DNA of 64,000 bases from Tethya wilhelma. Taxonomy: Eukaryota; Porifera; Demospongiae; Tethyida; Tethyidae. Numbering within the stretch: position 1 is the stretch's first letter; each line of letters starts with the position of its first letter. The translations under genes were made by a program, and so were the position numbers. Below, piece by piece: positions 1 through 8,819 of this stretch. The stretch is taken from contig CAXIPT010000004.1 in assembly GCA_964030475.1 (NCBI GenBank), forward strand, positions 2,493,327 through 2,557,326. The letters are read 5' to 3'. The notes below the pieces were generated by a model, which saw nothing but the letters and a program-made list of their open reading frames with translations, was not told where the DNA came from and made no database searches.

Positions 1-408
1 ATTGCTAATTATTAGGAGCCCTCTGAATTGACACTCACATGCCATGTTCAATGGATTATACCATATAGATTGGGAAATTTTCTTGTTCATAAATAATTTT
101 TTTTAATATTGAATTTTCCTTAATTGATACAGTATATTTAAAAGTTCACATTTGAAATTTTTGCAGATTCGAGCTTAAGGCCATGTGAATCTGTGGAGAT
201 CTGAGTGAGTGATTATAGCTATGTCATATGGAACTGTCCTTGAAGAAAAAATTCTGTCTTAATATCACAAAGATAGAAACAGTTAACTCCTAAATTAAAT
301 TAATTTAATCAGTTACTAATAATTTACATCGCTATTGCTAAGTTTAACAGAAACAAAAAAGTTTAATGCAGGTGCATGCACACATTTTAGAAAAATAATT
401 GTCCAAGG
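1..408. other. intergenic, downstream of the ART gene
   Basis: AT-rich sequence at the window edge, lying 3' of the minus-strand ADP-ribosyltransferase gene. I see no coding exon, RNA gene or recognisable repeat end here. Part of it is probably the 3' UTR of that gene, but no clear polyadenylation signal could be assigned. Confidence 0.4.
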
Positions 409-1617
409 CTAAGCTGGATTCATTAATTCGAGTAAAATTCTCTTAGGACTATTTATTTTATCAACTGATATGACACGATACTCTGCTCCTGCAGGGTTCA
501 GAGCTTCTTCCTTGTAATCATACTCAGAAAGGTCATGAAGGGCATGACTAAGCTTACGAGGTTGCCAGGTTTTAGTGGTTACTTTGTTGTTTATAAATTC
601 AAACACTGTGCCATTTTTCCCTGCAAACCTTTCTGCCACTTTTTCGTTCAGTGAAGTAGAAACAAAATTTATCCAGACAAATTGGGTTCCTTCCTTGTAC
701 ATGTCTAGGTCTGCATCACTGAGATTCATTGCTCGGTATGTTCTTTCACGAACTGGATTAAGCTCTGACCAATAGAACAAGAGGCAGTCTAGTAGAAGAG
801 TGTAAGAGCCTAACGAAAGGTCATCCACTGAAGGTCTGTATGGACCACTGATACTCAGTTCTGCCTGTCGTCTAAGAGAATTATTTACTTCCCTGTGAAC
901 GTGATTTTTAGAGTAAAGTTTCACCATTCTTGCTAAGAAGCGTTGCTCATCTGTTGTACCTGGAGAAGGCACATCAGTTGCAAGAAATTCGGCAGCACTC
1001 AGGTCAAAAGAAGCAACGCTGGATGATATTTTCTCCATAGCTGTTTTCCAATGCATTGGGGAACCAGATTCATCAATATGATCAAATACTTCTCTAAGGA
1101 GACCTTTCATAGCAGTAGTTGGAGAAATCTCACTGGGATGATAGGTCCTTTTGTAATTGGCTAGAGTGAGAAGCAACAAGGGTAATTTTTGCTTGTCTGT
1201 CTTTTCCCAATTTTCAGCTGTTATGAACATTGGCAATTTATCTGAAAACCTATTAGTTCTTTCTTCATTTTGATGTGTACGAAGAATACCAGCAATTTTT
1301 TCATTTTTAACCAAATTTACAGCTATCCACAGTGGTTCTTTATATGACCCACTTTCATTACTTTGTTTTTCCTTTGTTTTTACATTAGAATCGCAGCTTG
1401 GATATGCCAAAAGACTTTTCACAGCATTTTCGTTTTGCCAATATACGGCTTGGTGAAGAGCAGCCCATGAGCGATCTTCAGGGATGCTGTTAATGAGATA
1501 CGGCTTGTCTTTGAGAATGCTGTCCACCTTAGACCACCAGGTAAGCCACCCATGCTTAGCATCCAAGACGATCTTGGAAAGATCTCTTGATTCCTGCTTG
1601 ACATTTGTAGCTGCCAT
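409..1617 (-). CDS. ankyrin-repeat mono-ADP-ribosyltransferase (ART fold)
   Basis: Single-exon 402-aa protein. The C-terminal half carries the hallmarks of arginine-type (R-S-E) ADP-ribosyltransferases, which move ADP-ribose from NAD+ to protein side chains: an Arg in RERTYRAMNL (about residue 290), the FVSTSLNEKVAERF strand holding the STS motif (about 317-330), and a third block EEALNP..AEYRV (about 366-380) where the ExE/QxE catalytic turn belongs. In that block the residue two before the presumed catalytic Glu reads Lys, so activity is uncertain. The N-terminus has one ankyrin-like repeat (DRSWAALHQAVYWQNENAVK, about 48-67) and a tryptophan-rich start. There is no signal peptide or membrane segment, so it is probably intracellular. 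The start codon has A at -3 and G at +4. No introns are seen, unlike most genes here. The fold call is firm; target and activity are unknown. Confidence 0.8.
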   Translation of the reverse strand: MAATNVKQESRDLSKIVLDAKHGWLTWWSKVDSILKDKPYLINSIPEDRSWAALHQAVYWQNENAVKSLLAYPSCDSNVKTKEKQSNESGSYKEPLWIAVNLVKNEKIAGILRTHQNEERTNRFSDKLPMFITAENWEKTDKQKLPLLLLTLANYKRTYHPSEISPTTAMKGLLREVFDHIDESGSPMHWKTAMEKISSSVASFDLSAAEFLATDVPSPGTTDEQRFLARMVKLYSKNHVHREVNNSLRRQAELSISGPYRPSVDDLSLGSYTLLLDCLLFYWSELNPVRERTYRAMNLSDADLDMYKEGTQFVWINFVSTSLNEKVAERFAGKNGTVFEFINNKVTTKTWQPRKLSHALHDLSEYDYKEEALNPAGAEYRVISVDKINSPKRILLELMNPA

Positions 1618-1789
1618 GGTTTAACTGGAGCAGCTATTCTGATGTTGGGGTTTTATAGTGTTGGTTGAATGATAAAATTAACCTCACATAGCAAAAATGC
1701 GACTACAATCTATGATTTAAGTATTGCTTAGTCAATTCCTGGGATCTGGGCCAGGAAGGAATGTATACTATACTGATGTATACCACACA

Positions 1790-2420
1790 ATCACGTTTCA
1801 GTGTCTAAGTTCTATATATAGATGTCATTCTTAGTAAGTGTCCTGCACATGTCTTATTGTTCTTTTAGCCACTGTATACATTATGCACTATAGTAAGAGG
1901 TGTACCACACAACCATGTTAAAAATAACTCTTCTCAGTAGTCATCAATAGATTACAGATTCCCCTGGCATTAAAAAAACAGTAAAGGCCAACCAGTTTAT
2001 CTAGAGCTAGTGATAAAATTAATAATCAATAGTACTATTATCCTTGTCAATCACATGAATGAGACAATGTAAACATTATACCATGACCTTCCTTGTACAT
2101 GTCTCAATTCCATAGATATAGTTCCTGTGTCATTCTTAGTAAATGCCATAATTATTATTGTTCTTTAAGCCACTCAGCTACCATATGCACTGTGTATTAT
2201 AATTATTATATGCATGCAGGTATAATAATATGCTACACAAACATATCATTAAAACATTTCTTCTCACTAATAGTCAACAATAGATTATAGATTCCGCATG
2301 CAAACATTAATTATTATTTTAAAAAGCAAAAGCCTACCAGTTTATGCTAGTTATGATAATCAATAGTATACTATTATCCTTGTTAATCACATGAATGGAA
2401 CAATGTAAACATTAAACGGT
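1790..2420. repeat. imperfect tandem duplication of about 320 bp ending in an inverted repeat
   Basis: Two diverged copies follow one another, about 1790-2080 and 2100-2420. Both contain TCATTCTTAGTAA, a TTGTTCTTTxAGCCACT block, a TTCTCAnTAxTCAxCAATAGATTA block and the ending ATCACATGAATGxxACAATG. The end of the second copy (2386-2415) is repeated in inverted orientation at 2436-2470 (AATGTTTGCAGTGTCCCATT), giving a hairpin. It looks like a degraded non-autonomous element. No coding potential is seen across 1618-2857. Confidence 0.6.
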
Positions 2421-2857
2421 TTGTGGTTCTATATAATGTTTGCAGTGTCCCATTCATGTGATTGATAAGGCCATATAGTCAATTGATATGGATAAACTGC
2501 CGTGTTATAAGGGTATATACCATATTATTCAGCAGAGATCTGAAAAATTAAGGCCTATAATTATAGCTGGTACATTCCTAGTAGTTTGACAGCAACTTTT
2601 TTACATTCATATTTGATGAGTAAATGTACAACTAGCATCATTTCCAGGTTCCCCCTCTAGGCTCTTATCTATAATTATATAATTTTTTATAGTAATACAA
2701 AAAAGCTATAAAGGAGCTATAGCTAGGAGCCTGGGATCAAGGCTATAGTTCACAACATGCATCATCAACTTAGTAATTCATATTGGTATGAAAGCTAGCA
2801 TGCGCAGTGCTTATGTTTTGGATAAGCGGATAGAAAACTTCACAGGTACCTATATTA

Positions 2858-2972
2858 TTACAAGTAGTAAAAATTTTAAAAAAATAAATAGTGTAGGAAT
2901 GGGCAGTGCGGTAAAAAGTATTGGAACAAGGCATGGCACGGTCTCAATTTCGACACATGACTACTTCATTTT
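2858..2972 (+). mobile_element. single arm of the ACAAGTAGT palindromic MITE
   Basis: This stretch runs from ACAAGTAGTAAAAATTT to ACATGACTACTTCATTTTT and matches the left arm of the complete element at 35689-36080. Only one arm is present. The same arm recurs near 61580 and, inverted and diverged, at about 49730-49818. The short open frame over it (2788-2985) is an accident of the repeat, not a gene. Confidence 0.7.
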
Positions 2973-3059
2973 TATTCAGGCTTGATCCTTCATATGGATT
3001 TTCTGAATCAGTGTTGTGTTGCGATAATCTGTACAATAATATACCGTAGCTTATCATTC

Positions 3060-3060
3060 N

Positions 3061-3107
<47 letters not shown>

Positions 3108-3112
3108 ATGTG
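3060..3112. repeat. (TG)n microsatellite preceded by an assembly N
   Basis: An uninterrupted TG tract of about 45 nt begins immediately after a single N at 3060. The N is probably a collapsed gap: the next gene (sulfotransferase) has no visible 5' exons upstream. Confidence 0.7.
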
Positions 3113-3391
3113 TGTGTTTAGCCTGTTGTTGTGATTAATTGTCATCCACAACTATATTAACTTGTGAGATTTCACATAATTGTAGTTATGTCTTTGTTTG
3201 CATGGGTGCTATTCCTTCATGATCCGTAATACACCTTGCATTTATATCTACAATACATGTAGACAGTTCATTTAAGAGAAATGACTTTAGCATAATACAC
3301 ATGTGTCCATAATTCAAGCATTCAGTACATCAAACTATAATGCAGCTATAATTGTAGTATTCTCCCCCCCCCCTACACACACACACACAAG

Positions 3392-4592
3392 ACATCTGGT
3401 CCAAGACAAAGAGCTATATATTCCCGTCTTCCTAACTTGGTGATCCTTGGTCCACAAAAGACTGGCTCAACTGCTCTACAGACCTTCTTAAAGATCCATC
3501 CCGCCATTTTATCAAACTATCAGACAAAGGAGCACTTTGAAGAGACACAGTTCTTTAGCAGTGATGAGATGTACTCGAGAGGCATTGAATGGTGAGGGTG
3601 TGGGGGTGTGAGGATGTGAGGGTGTGAAGTTATGTGAGTGTGAGGGTGTGAGAGTGAACATGCAGGTCTGATTGCCTTACAATACTCCTGAGCAAATAAT
3701 ATAATACTGTTAGTTTTGTAGTTTTAAGGTTGGTAAAGGGTCGATAAAATTACTAACTACTCATTCCTATGAAGTCATGAAAGCTAGGCTTAGAGCAAAT
3801 GGTACTTTGACTATTGTGTAGGTACATGAACCAATTCCCAGTCCCAGATCCAAACTCAACCCATATCCTGTTTGAAAAGAGTGCTACTTATTTCACCAAC
3901 ACACAGGCACTGAAGAGGTAGGGTTAGTTATTAATGGTTAGTACTGAGAATTTTTTTGATTTTATCTTTACAGGGTACATTCATTGTTGCCAAAGACCAA
4001 GTTGATCGTCATACTGGTGGATCCAGCAAAACGGGCATACTCCTGGTACCAGGTAAGCTGTAATGGCTAGCCCACTTATTGCTTTCAGTTGTCTAGCTGT
4101 GCTTTTAAAGCACACGTGCCTAGCAATAAATATGAATTCCACCACTTGGTTTGAACAAGATAGATTTGTTGTGAAAGAATTTGAGATCTGCTGAACTGCT
4201 ATAATTATAGATTGATTCAACTAGGCTTGAGATCGAAAGATAGCCAAACATAGCTTACCTTAAACTACATACACACACGCACACGCACACACACACACAT
4301 TCCCAGCACATGAAAGCTCACAAAGATCCCACTTCACTCAACTACAGCTTTTCTCAAGTGATACGTTCCTACACACACACCACCCAAGACAAACACCTGT
4401 TGGCTCTCAGGGACAAGTGCCTCTTTCCAGGAAGGTGAGCTGGATAGCTTCTTCATATCCACATACAGTACTTTCTTCACATCTACACAATTTCCATCAC
4501 ATAAGGCACTGTACACATGTGTATCCTAATGCTGTTTCCATGGCAACCACATATGTTGTAACATGTGCACATAAGGGTTATTTCAAAACATG

Positions 4593-4639
<47 letters not shown>

Positions 4640-5585
4640 TTAATTTTGTAGATATCACATTCATCTAAAGAGGTGGATAGCCAAGTTCTCTGCCAAGCAG
4701 ATCCTCCCTATTGATGGTGGTCTGTTGGTAGATAGTCCAGCTGCTGTGTTGGATGAGATACAGACCTTCACTGGAGTACCTTACCACAACTATACCAGCT
4801 CACTTAGGTATATATGTAGTTTAAACTTTTGTTATGTTCAAGATGTCTTTAGGTTTGCATGCTTCAGTCAACTTGACCGTACATGCACTGTGTGTAGAGG
4901 TTTGATCCATACTCAACTAATTCTCAAACCTATAGCTGGTGCCTTCATGAGTGTCTTTATATCCATTGTGAGCAGCTTGTAGAAGAATCACCAGCTCTAT
5001 TCAGTGGCGTAGGGAGGGGGGGTGCTTTGGGTGCTCGAGCACCCCCTTTGCCGCTGACCGGAAGCGCAAAAATACTTACTAATTAGATTTATCAATAAGT
5101 AATCAAGCCTTTAGAATCACTTTTTCTTACTTGTTTGTTGTTAGAAGCTATTTTCCAAGCTCATTTATGTCTAAGCTCTTGATAAACAAACTTCAGAACC
5201 GTTTAGTTCACACTAGGTTGATCGAAAGCGTTCAGCAGTTTGCTTTCAGCAATAGTTCAAAGGTCACGGTATCAATCACATGACCCAAAAGTGGGCGTGG
5301 CACCCCTAAATTTTCCGCTTACTCTAAATCCTGGCTACGCCCCTGCTATTCACATACACACATGTTTACAGCTACAGTAAGAAGAAAGGGTTTCATTGTG
5401 TCAACACTGAGGAAGGCAGGACTCAGTGTCTTGGTCCTAGCAAGGGAAGGCACTATGAACCACTGTCTAAAGAGGATGTGCACTATTTGGAAGAGTTCTA
5501 CAAGAAAGACAATGGAGAACTGTACACACTGTTAAAAAGACACTCATGGAGAATGCCACAATGGCTGCTGAAACCTCCCTCTTAG
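3392..5585 (+). CDS. NDST: heparan sulfate N-sulfotransferase domain of an NDST-type enzyme, 5'-incomplete
   Basis: Six exons join in frame with GT..AG borders: 3392-3591, 3822-3917, 3974-4052, 4307-4434, 4652-4807 and 5372-5585 (stop), giving about 290 aa. The product matches the C-terminal sulfotransferase half of N-deacetylase/N-sulfotransferases, Golgi enzymes that use PAPS to N-sulfate glucosamine in heparan sulfate. Visible landmarks are the 5'-phosphosulfate loop [11 protein letters not shown] with the catalytic Lys, [15 protein letters not shown], the 3'-phosphate loop [14 protein letters not shown], the [16 protein letters not shown] block and the C-terminal [10 protein letters not shown]. 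The N-deacetylase half and membrane anchor are absent. The N at 3060 and the (TG)n tract lie just upstream, so a gap is the simplest reason. The first exon border (3392) is uncertain. A hAT-like MITE sits in the last intron. Confidence 0.85.
3592..3660 (+). repeat. GTGAGGGT minisatellite starting at a splice donor
   Basis: Directly after the exon end at 3591 the donor GTGAGGGT is repeated in degenerate form (GTGAGGGTGTGGGGGTGTGA and so on) for about 65 nt. The complementary motif CCTCACAC/CCATCACAC occurs just before acceptors in the gene at 39429-44147. Confidence 0.55.
4575..4638. repeat. (CA)n microsatellite before a splice acceptor
   Basis: A CA tract ends 13 nt before the acceptor at 4650-4651 and takes the place of a polypyrimidine tract there. 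Confidence 0.7.
5002..5345. mobile_element. hAT-like MITE in the last NDST intron
   Basis: The left end is CAGTGGCGTAGG and the right end complements to CAGGGGCGTAGCC, the kind of terminal inverted repeat common in hAT transposons. CTATT flanks both sides (4997-5001 and 5346-5350), a short putative target duplication; hAT elements usually make 8 bp, so class assignment is tentative. Length is 344 bp with no coding capacity. A self-complementary GGTGCTC/GAGCACC lies near the left end. Confidence 0.65.
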
Positions 5586-6621
5586 CTTGTGTTGTGTGTT
5601 TGTGTCCATATATACACCTGTACAATGTACTAAGTGTATCCTTTTTTTTACCGATATTTTTTGGAGTATATTCTCCATTAATATATTAATACATACCATG
5701 AGTGCGGCTTTCTCTCCTTCCAATATAGTTTACTTGCTCATTGATCTGTGCATGTACACTACATGAAAGTATGTGTACGACAATGAAGTGCTGTTCTAAA
5801 CTAAATTGTCATTAATAATAATTGTTTCATTTCTTTATTCCTTTCAATAATTACACATCATATACCATATGCATGCAACCGCTTATACTCATGTATCCCA
5901 ACATTTTCTCGCTTGCATGTACTGTGCCAATGTGTGGACTGACAATTGCAAATTATTTTAATGCTCTTGGGCCAAAACGTCTCAAGATTTGTTCATATAA
6001 ATAATTAATATACTGTACATGTCAATTAATGCTCTGAAAATTCTATAATACAGCTTACATACACAGCAGTGAGCCTGTATAATGCTCCTTTATGTCCACA
6101 TGCATCATAGTACTTTATTTACATCCTAATGCTGTTGTCGTGGCAACCACACACATAAAGGCAATTTCATGATCTCTCATTTGAACTATAAGAACATTTA
6201 TATACTTTATCAATTTTATCATGATGGCAAGGAAACTTTTTTTTTTGCCCTTATATTGGGGAGTTAAGGGTGCCTATGCCATTTATTCAAAATTTAAAGT
6301 AATGTGTCTATCTCCTAGACAATGGCCTATATTACCATGGCAACACATACAGATGTTCACCGAACTTGCCTCAACATGTTCGTCCAGTTAATGTAATGTG
6401 GTCATGTGACATGCATATCATGAATAATTAAGATTTCTTGAATTCTTATAATATGAATGATTAATTATGCGGTGGTGAATATGGTTGCTATGGCAACCAA
6501 ATTTTTTTCCAGTAAGTCGTCTACCTTGGAGTATCTCAATCTGCCCTGAAAAGAGGGATCCGTTATGTGTGCATAAACTTATTGACCAAAAAGCAGTCAC
6601 ACCTGTTGTGCTGCGTCCTTA
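5586..6621. other. intergenic after the sulfotransferase gene
   Basis: This holds the 3' UTR and spacer. A short stretch at about 6123-6160 (ATCCTAATGCTGTTG then TGGCAACCACA) repeats the intron sequence at about 4522-4555 of the preceding gene, indicating a small local duplication. I see no other gene. Confidence 0.45.
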
Positions 6622-6692
6622 TTGGGGCGAGCCTGAGCGAGCCCCAGATAGCGAGTTGTACGTCGGGCCGCGGAACCGTCTGTCTGTCTGTC
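6622..6692 (+). mobile_element. 5' end of a (TCTG)n Helitron-like element
   Basis: TTGGGGCGAGCCTGAGCGAG is followed by AGATAGCGAGT and a short TCTG tract. This is the same 5' terminus as the complete elements at 7748-8423 and 34093-34745. Its own 3' end is not adjacent. The nearest unpaired 3' terminus in the right orientation is at 11679. Confidence 0.6.
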
Positions 6693-6702
6693 TATAATAA
6701 CA

Positions 6703-7645
6703 ATGAGTCTGAATGAGTTTAGTGCTGTGGAAGCTGTAAAGCTCCCCAAATTGTTATCTTTTGCTATTCAATCTGGCCTGTCTTCTGGAAGAAGACTTTC
6801 TTGGAAAATCCAGGAAAATAGTTCTGGCATGTTAGTTCAGCTTGTCTGGAAGTCCAGAAAAGTTGAGACGGTGGGCTCTGTTTGGAACATTTCCAAATCA
6901 AAATCGCCTTCTCGCTTGCGTAGAGATGCCCTGCGCTCTCAGAAGTTTGCTACTAAGTCTTCACCTATTGTGGTCACTGAGAAAACTACCAGTGATCCTC
7001 AGGCTCCTGAATTCAACTCTCATTCAGTTTGTGAGAAAACCTCTCCTGTACAAGTTGTTGTTACCCGCCAGTCTGATCTATCCGCTAACTGTTGCTCTTC
7101 TGATGTCCCTCAGGCTGATGTTGAGAAGCCTATATCTGGAGCCGATGAAAGTTGTGCGGTTAATGTTGGGTTAAAGCAAGGGTTTACCACCAGGACTGTG
7201 TCTACCTCCATCCCAGTGATTGAATCTGATAGTTGTTCCGAATCCGATACCCCTATTGCTAAACGGACTCGCAGTCACTTCCCTATTGATAATTGCCCTG
7301 TCAGTACTAATAAGTTAGTTCTGCATTTGCCTGATAAAGTTGCTGGAGTGGTCACTCAACATCATGTTGACTTTGTAAGATGTGAACTTTGAGACCTTGA
7401 TGTCGCTGGGAAAGTGAAGATTTCTATGGAAGAACAATGGTCTCAGTTGTTTAAGTCTGGAACTAAAGTAAAGGTTAAACTCAAGGCCCTAGGGTGCTGA
7501 CACACATGGTGTGATAGTAAAGACTCACTTCATTTCTAGATATGCTTCCAGCTGTATGTACTGCTATGCAACTGCAAAGGCTGACGTTAGAGTACCTGGT
7601 GAATCTGAGACTGTGGAGTACCAATTTCGAGATTTAATTCTGTAG
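6703..7645 (+). pseudogene. decayed ORF, possible retroelement ORF1-like protein
   Basis: A 229-aa open frame starts at 6703 and ends at TGA 7390-7392. The same frame continues for 35 more codons, and from about 7493 an overlapping frame carries on protein-like sequence (..HFISRYASSCMYCYATAKAD..) to TAG at 7643-7645. One nonsense change and one frameshift therefore break what was a protein of about 310 aa. The visible motif is KSPSRLRRDALRSQKF, a basic block I associate with repetitive proteins of sponge and cnidarian retroelements; the remainder is Ser/Val-rich. Function is not recognised. It lies between the left ends of two (TCTG)n elements. Confidence 0.5.
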
Positions 7646-7747
7646 TTTGGCTGTATAAATTATTGTGACTTATGTATTTATGTTTTGTTTGTGTATTGTT
7701 TCACCCCCTCCCCTCTTGCACCTATTTGTGGTGTGTAATTGAAATAT

Positions 7748-8423
7748 TTGGGGCGAGCCTGAGCGAGCCTCAGATAGCGAGTAGTACGCGGGGTGCGTCT
7801 GTCTGTCTGTCTGTCTGTCTGATCTGTCTGTCTGTCATCGTTGGGTCTTGTACGCTCACGTAAGCTAATTCTAGCTAACATAATGATCGACCCGTACCTT
7901 GTACCATGCATTACTCACGCATGCGCATAAGTTTAGAGTGTGCACGTGTTTTCGAGACAGTCGATCGAGAAAATCAGAAGCAGCTTAGCTAGAGCGAGCA
8001 GAGCAGTTGACAAATGGTTCTGCTAATAGCTAGAGGTTGTGAGACTTAGACAGTTGCTAAGCATATCTTATGAGAGAAAGGCACAGAAACTGTTTAACAG
8101 CAGCGCCCAACAGAAAGATAGGCAGAAACTGCAAGGAGAAAAACGATGATGCCAGGCTTGGCAGTGTCAGAGGGTATTAAAGAGATACCAAGTTCGAAAA
8201 TAACTGTAGACTTTACATCTCATTAGCAATTCTTCGTGTAAACTAACTTCTGACGTTCACACCACAGTCATTTAAACACTGTCAGTTTTGTATACACACT
8301 GACAGCCAGATCTATACCATAATTTGGCATTCTGACAAATATTCACTGAGACTCGCTGACTACAATTCATGCAAAAAGCTGCGCTCGCTCAGGCTCGCCC
8401 CACAATGCCTTACATTCTTCTAG
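7748..8423 (+). mobile_element. (TCTG)n Helitron-like non-autonomous element, copy 1
   Basis: It starts TTGGGGCGAGCCTGAGCGAG, has (TCTG)n about 55 nt in, carries the inverted match GCTCGCTCAGGCTCGCCCC near the 3' end (8383-8401), and finishes ..TTCTTCTAG followed by T. It is homologous over its length to 34093-34745. Subterminal inverted repeats, an internal GTCT-type microsatellite, a CTAG end and no clear target duplication resemble Helitron/Helentron derivatives. It has no coding capacity. Confidence 0.7.
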
Positions 8424-8439
8424 TAATTATCTTTATGTG

Positions 8440-8575
8440 CATATATATATATTATATATGCATAATTATTATTATTATTATTAATATATATATATTATAT
8501 ATGCATATGCATAATATATCGGATAATATAATATATATATAATATAATATATCGGATAATATAATTATTATTGGC
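8440..8575. repeat. AT-rich palindromic low-complexity tract
   Basis: Nearly pure A/T: a 5' part built of ATATATTATATATGCAT-like steps and (ATT)n, then two copies of ATATCGGATAATATAAT. It is self-complementary and could extrude a hairpin. It lies between the copy-1 element and the promoter of the Death-domain gene. Confidence 0.6.
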
Positions 8576-8725
8576 GCCCTGCCATACGATGCCATATAAC
8601 AGTTCCAGGGAGTTGTCCTACGTAAGAAGATAAGATATGCATGTTTGGAAATTGTGGTCCACTTCTGAGGGTTGGTGGGTAACAACCTGGGAAAGTCCCT
8701 CGTTTTGGAGCCAACGTTTGACGTT

Positions 8726-8732
8726 TATAAAG
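8726..8732 (+). promoter_or_regulatory. candidate TATA box of the Death-domain gene
   Basis: TATAAAG lies 94 nt upstream of the proposed ATG at 8820, a workable distance for a core promoter. There is no other support. Confidence 0.35.
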
Positions 8733-8819
8733 CAGCAATATTGTATGAAAACTCAATCACATGTCAATGATCGAGAAAGCTTTTGATTGTACGAAGTATA
8801 CATATACGGTTACTGCACC

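Noticed and set aside
2788..2985. 65-aa open frame on the plus strand
   Set aside because: It lies over one arm of the ACAAGTAGT MITE; the same peptide would arise at each copy, so it is repeat-derived.
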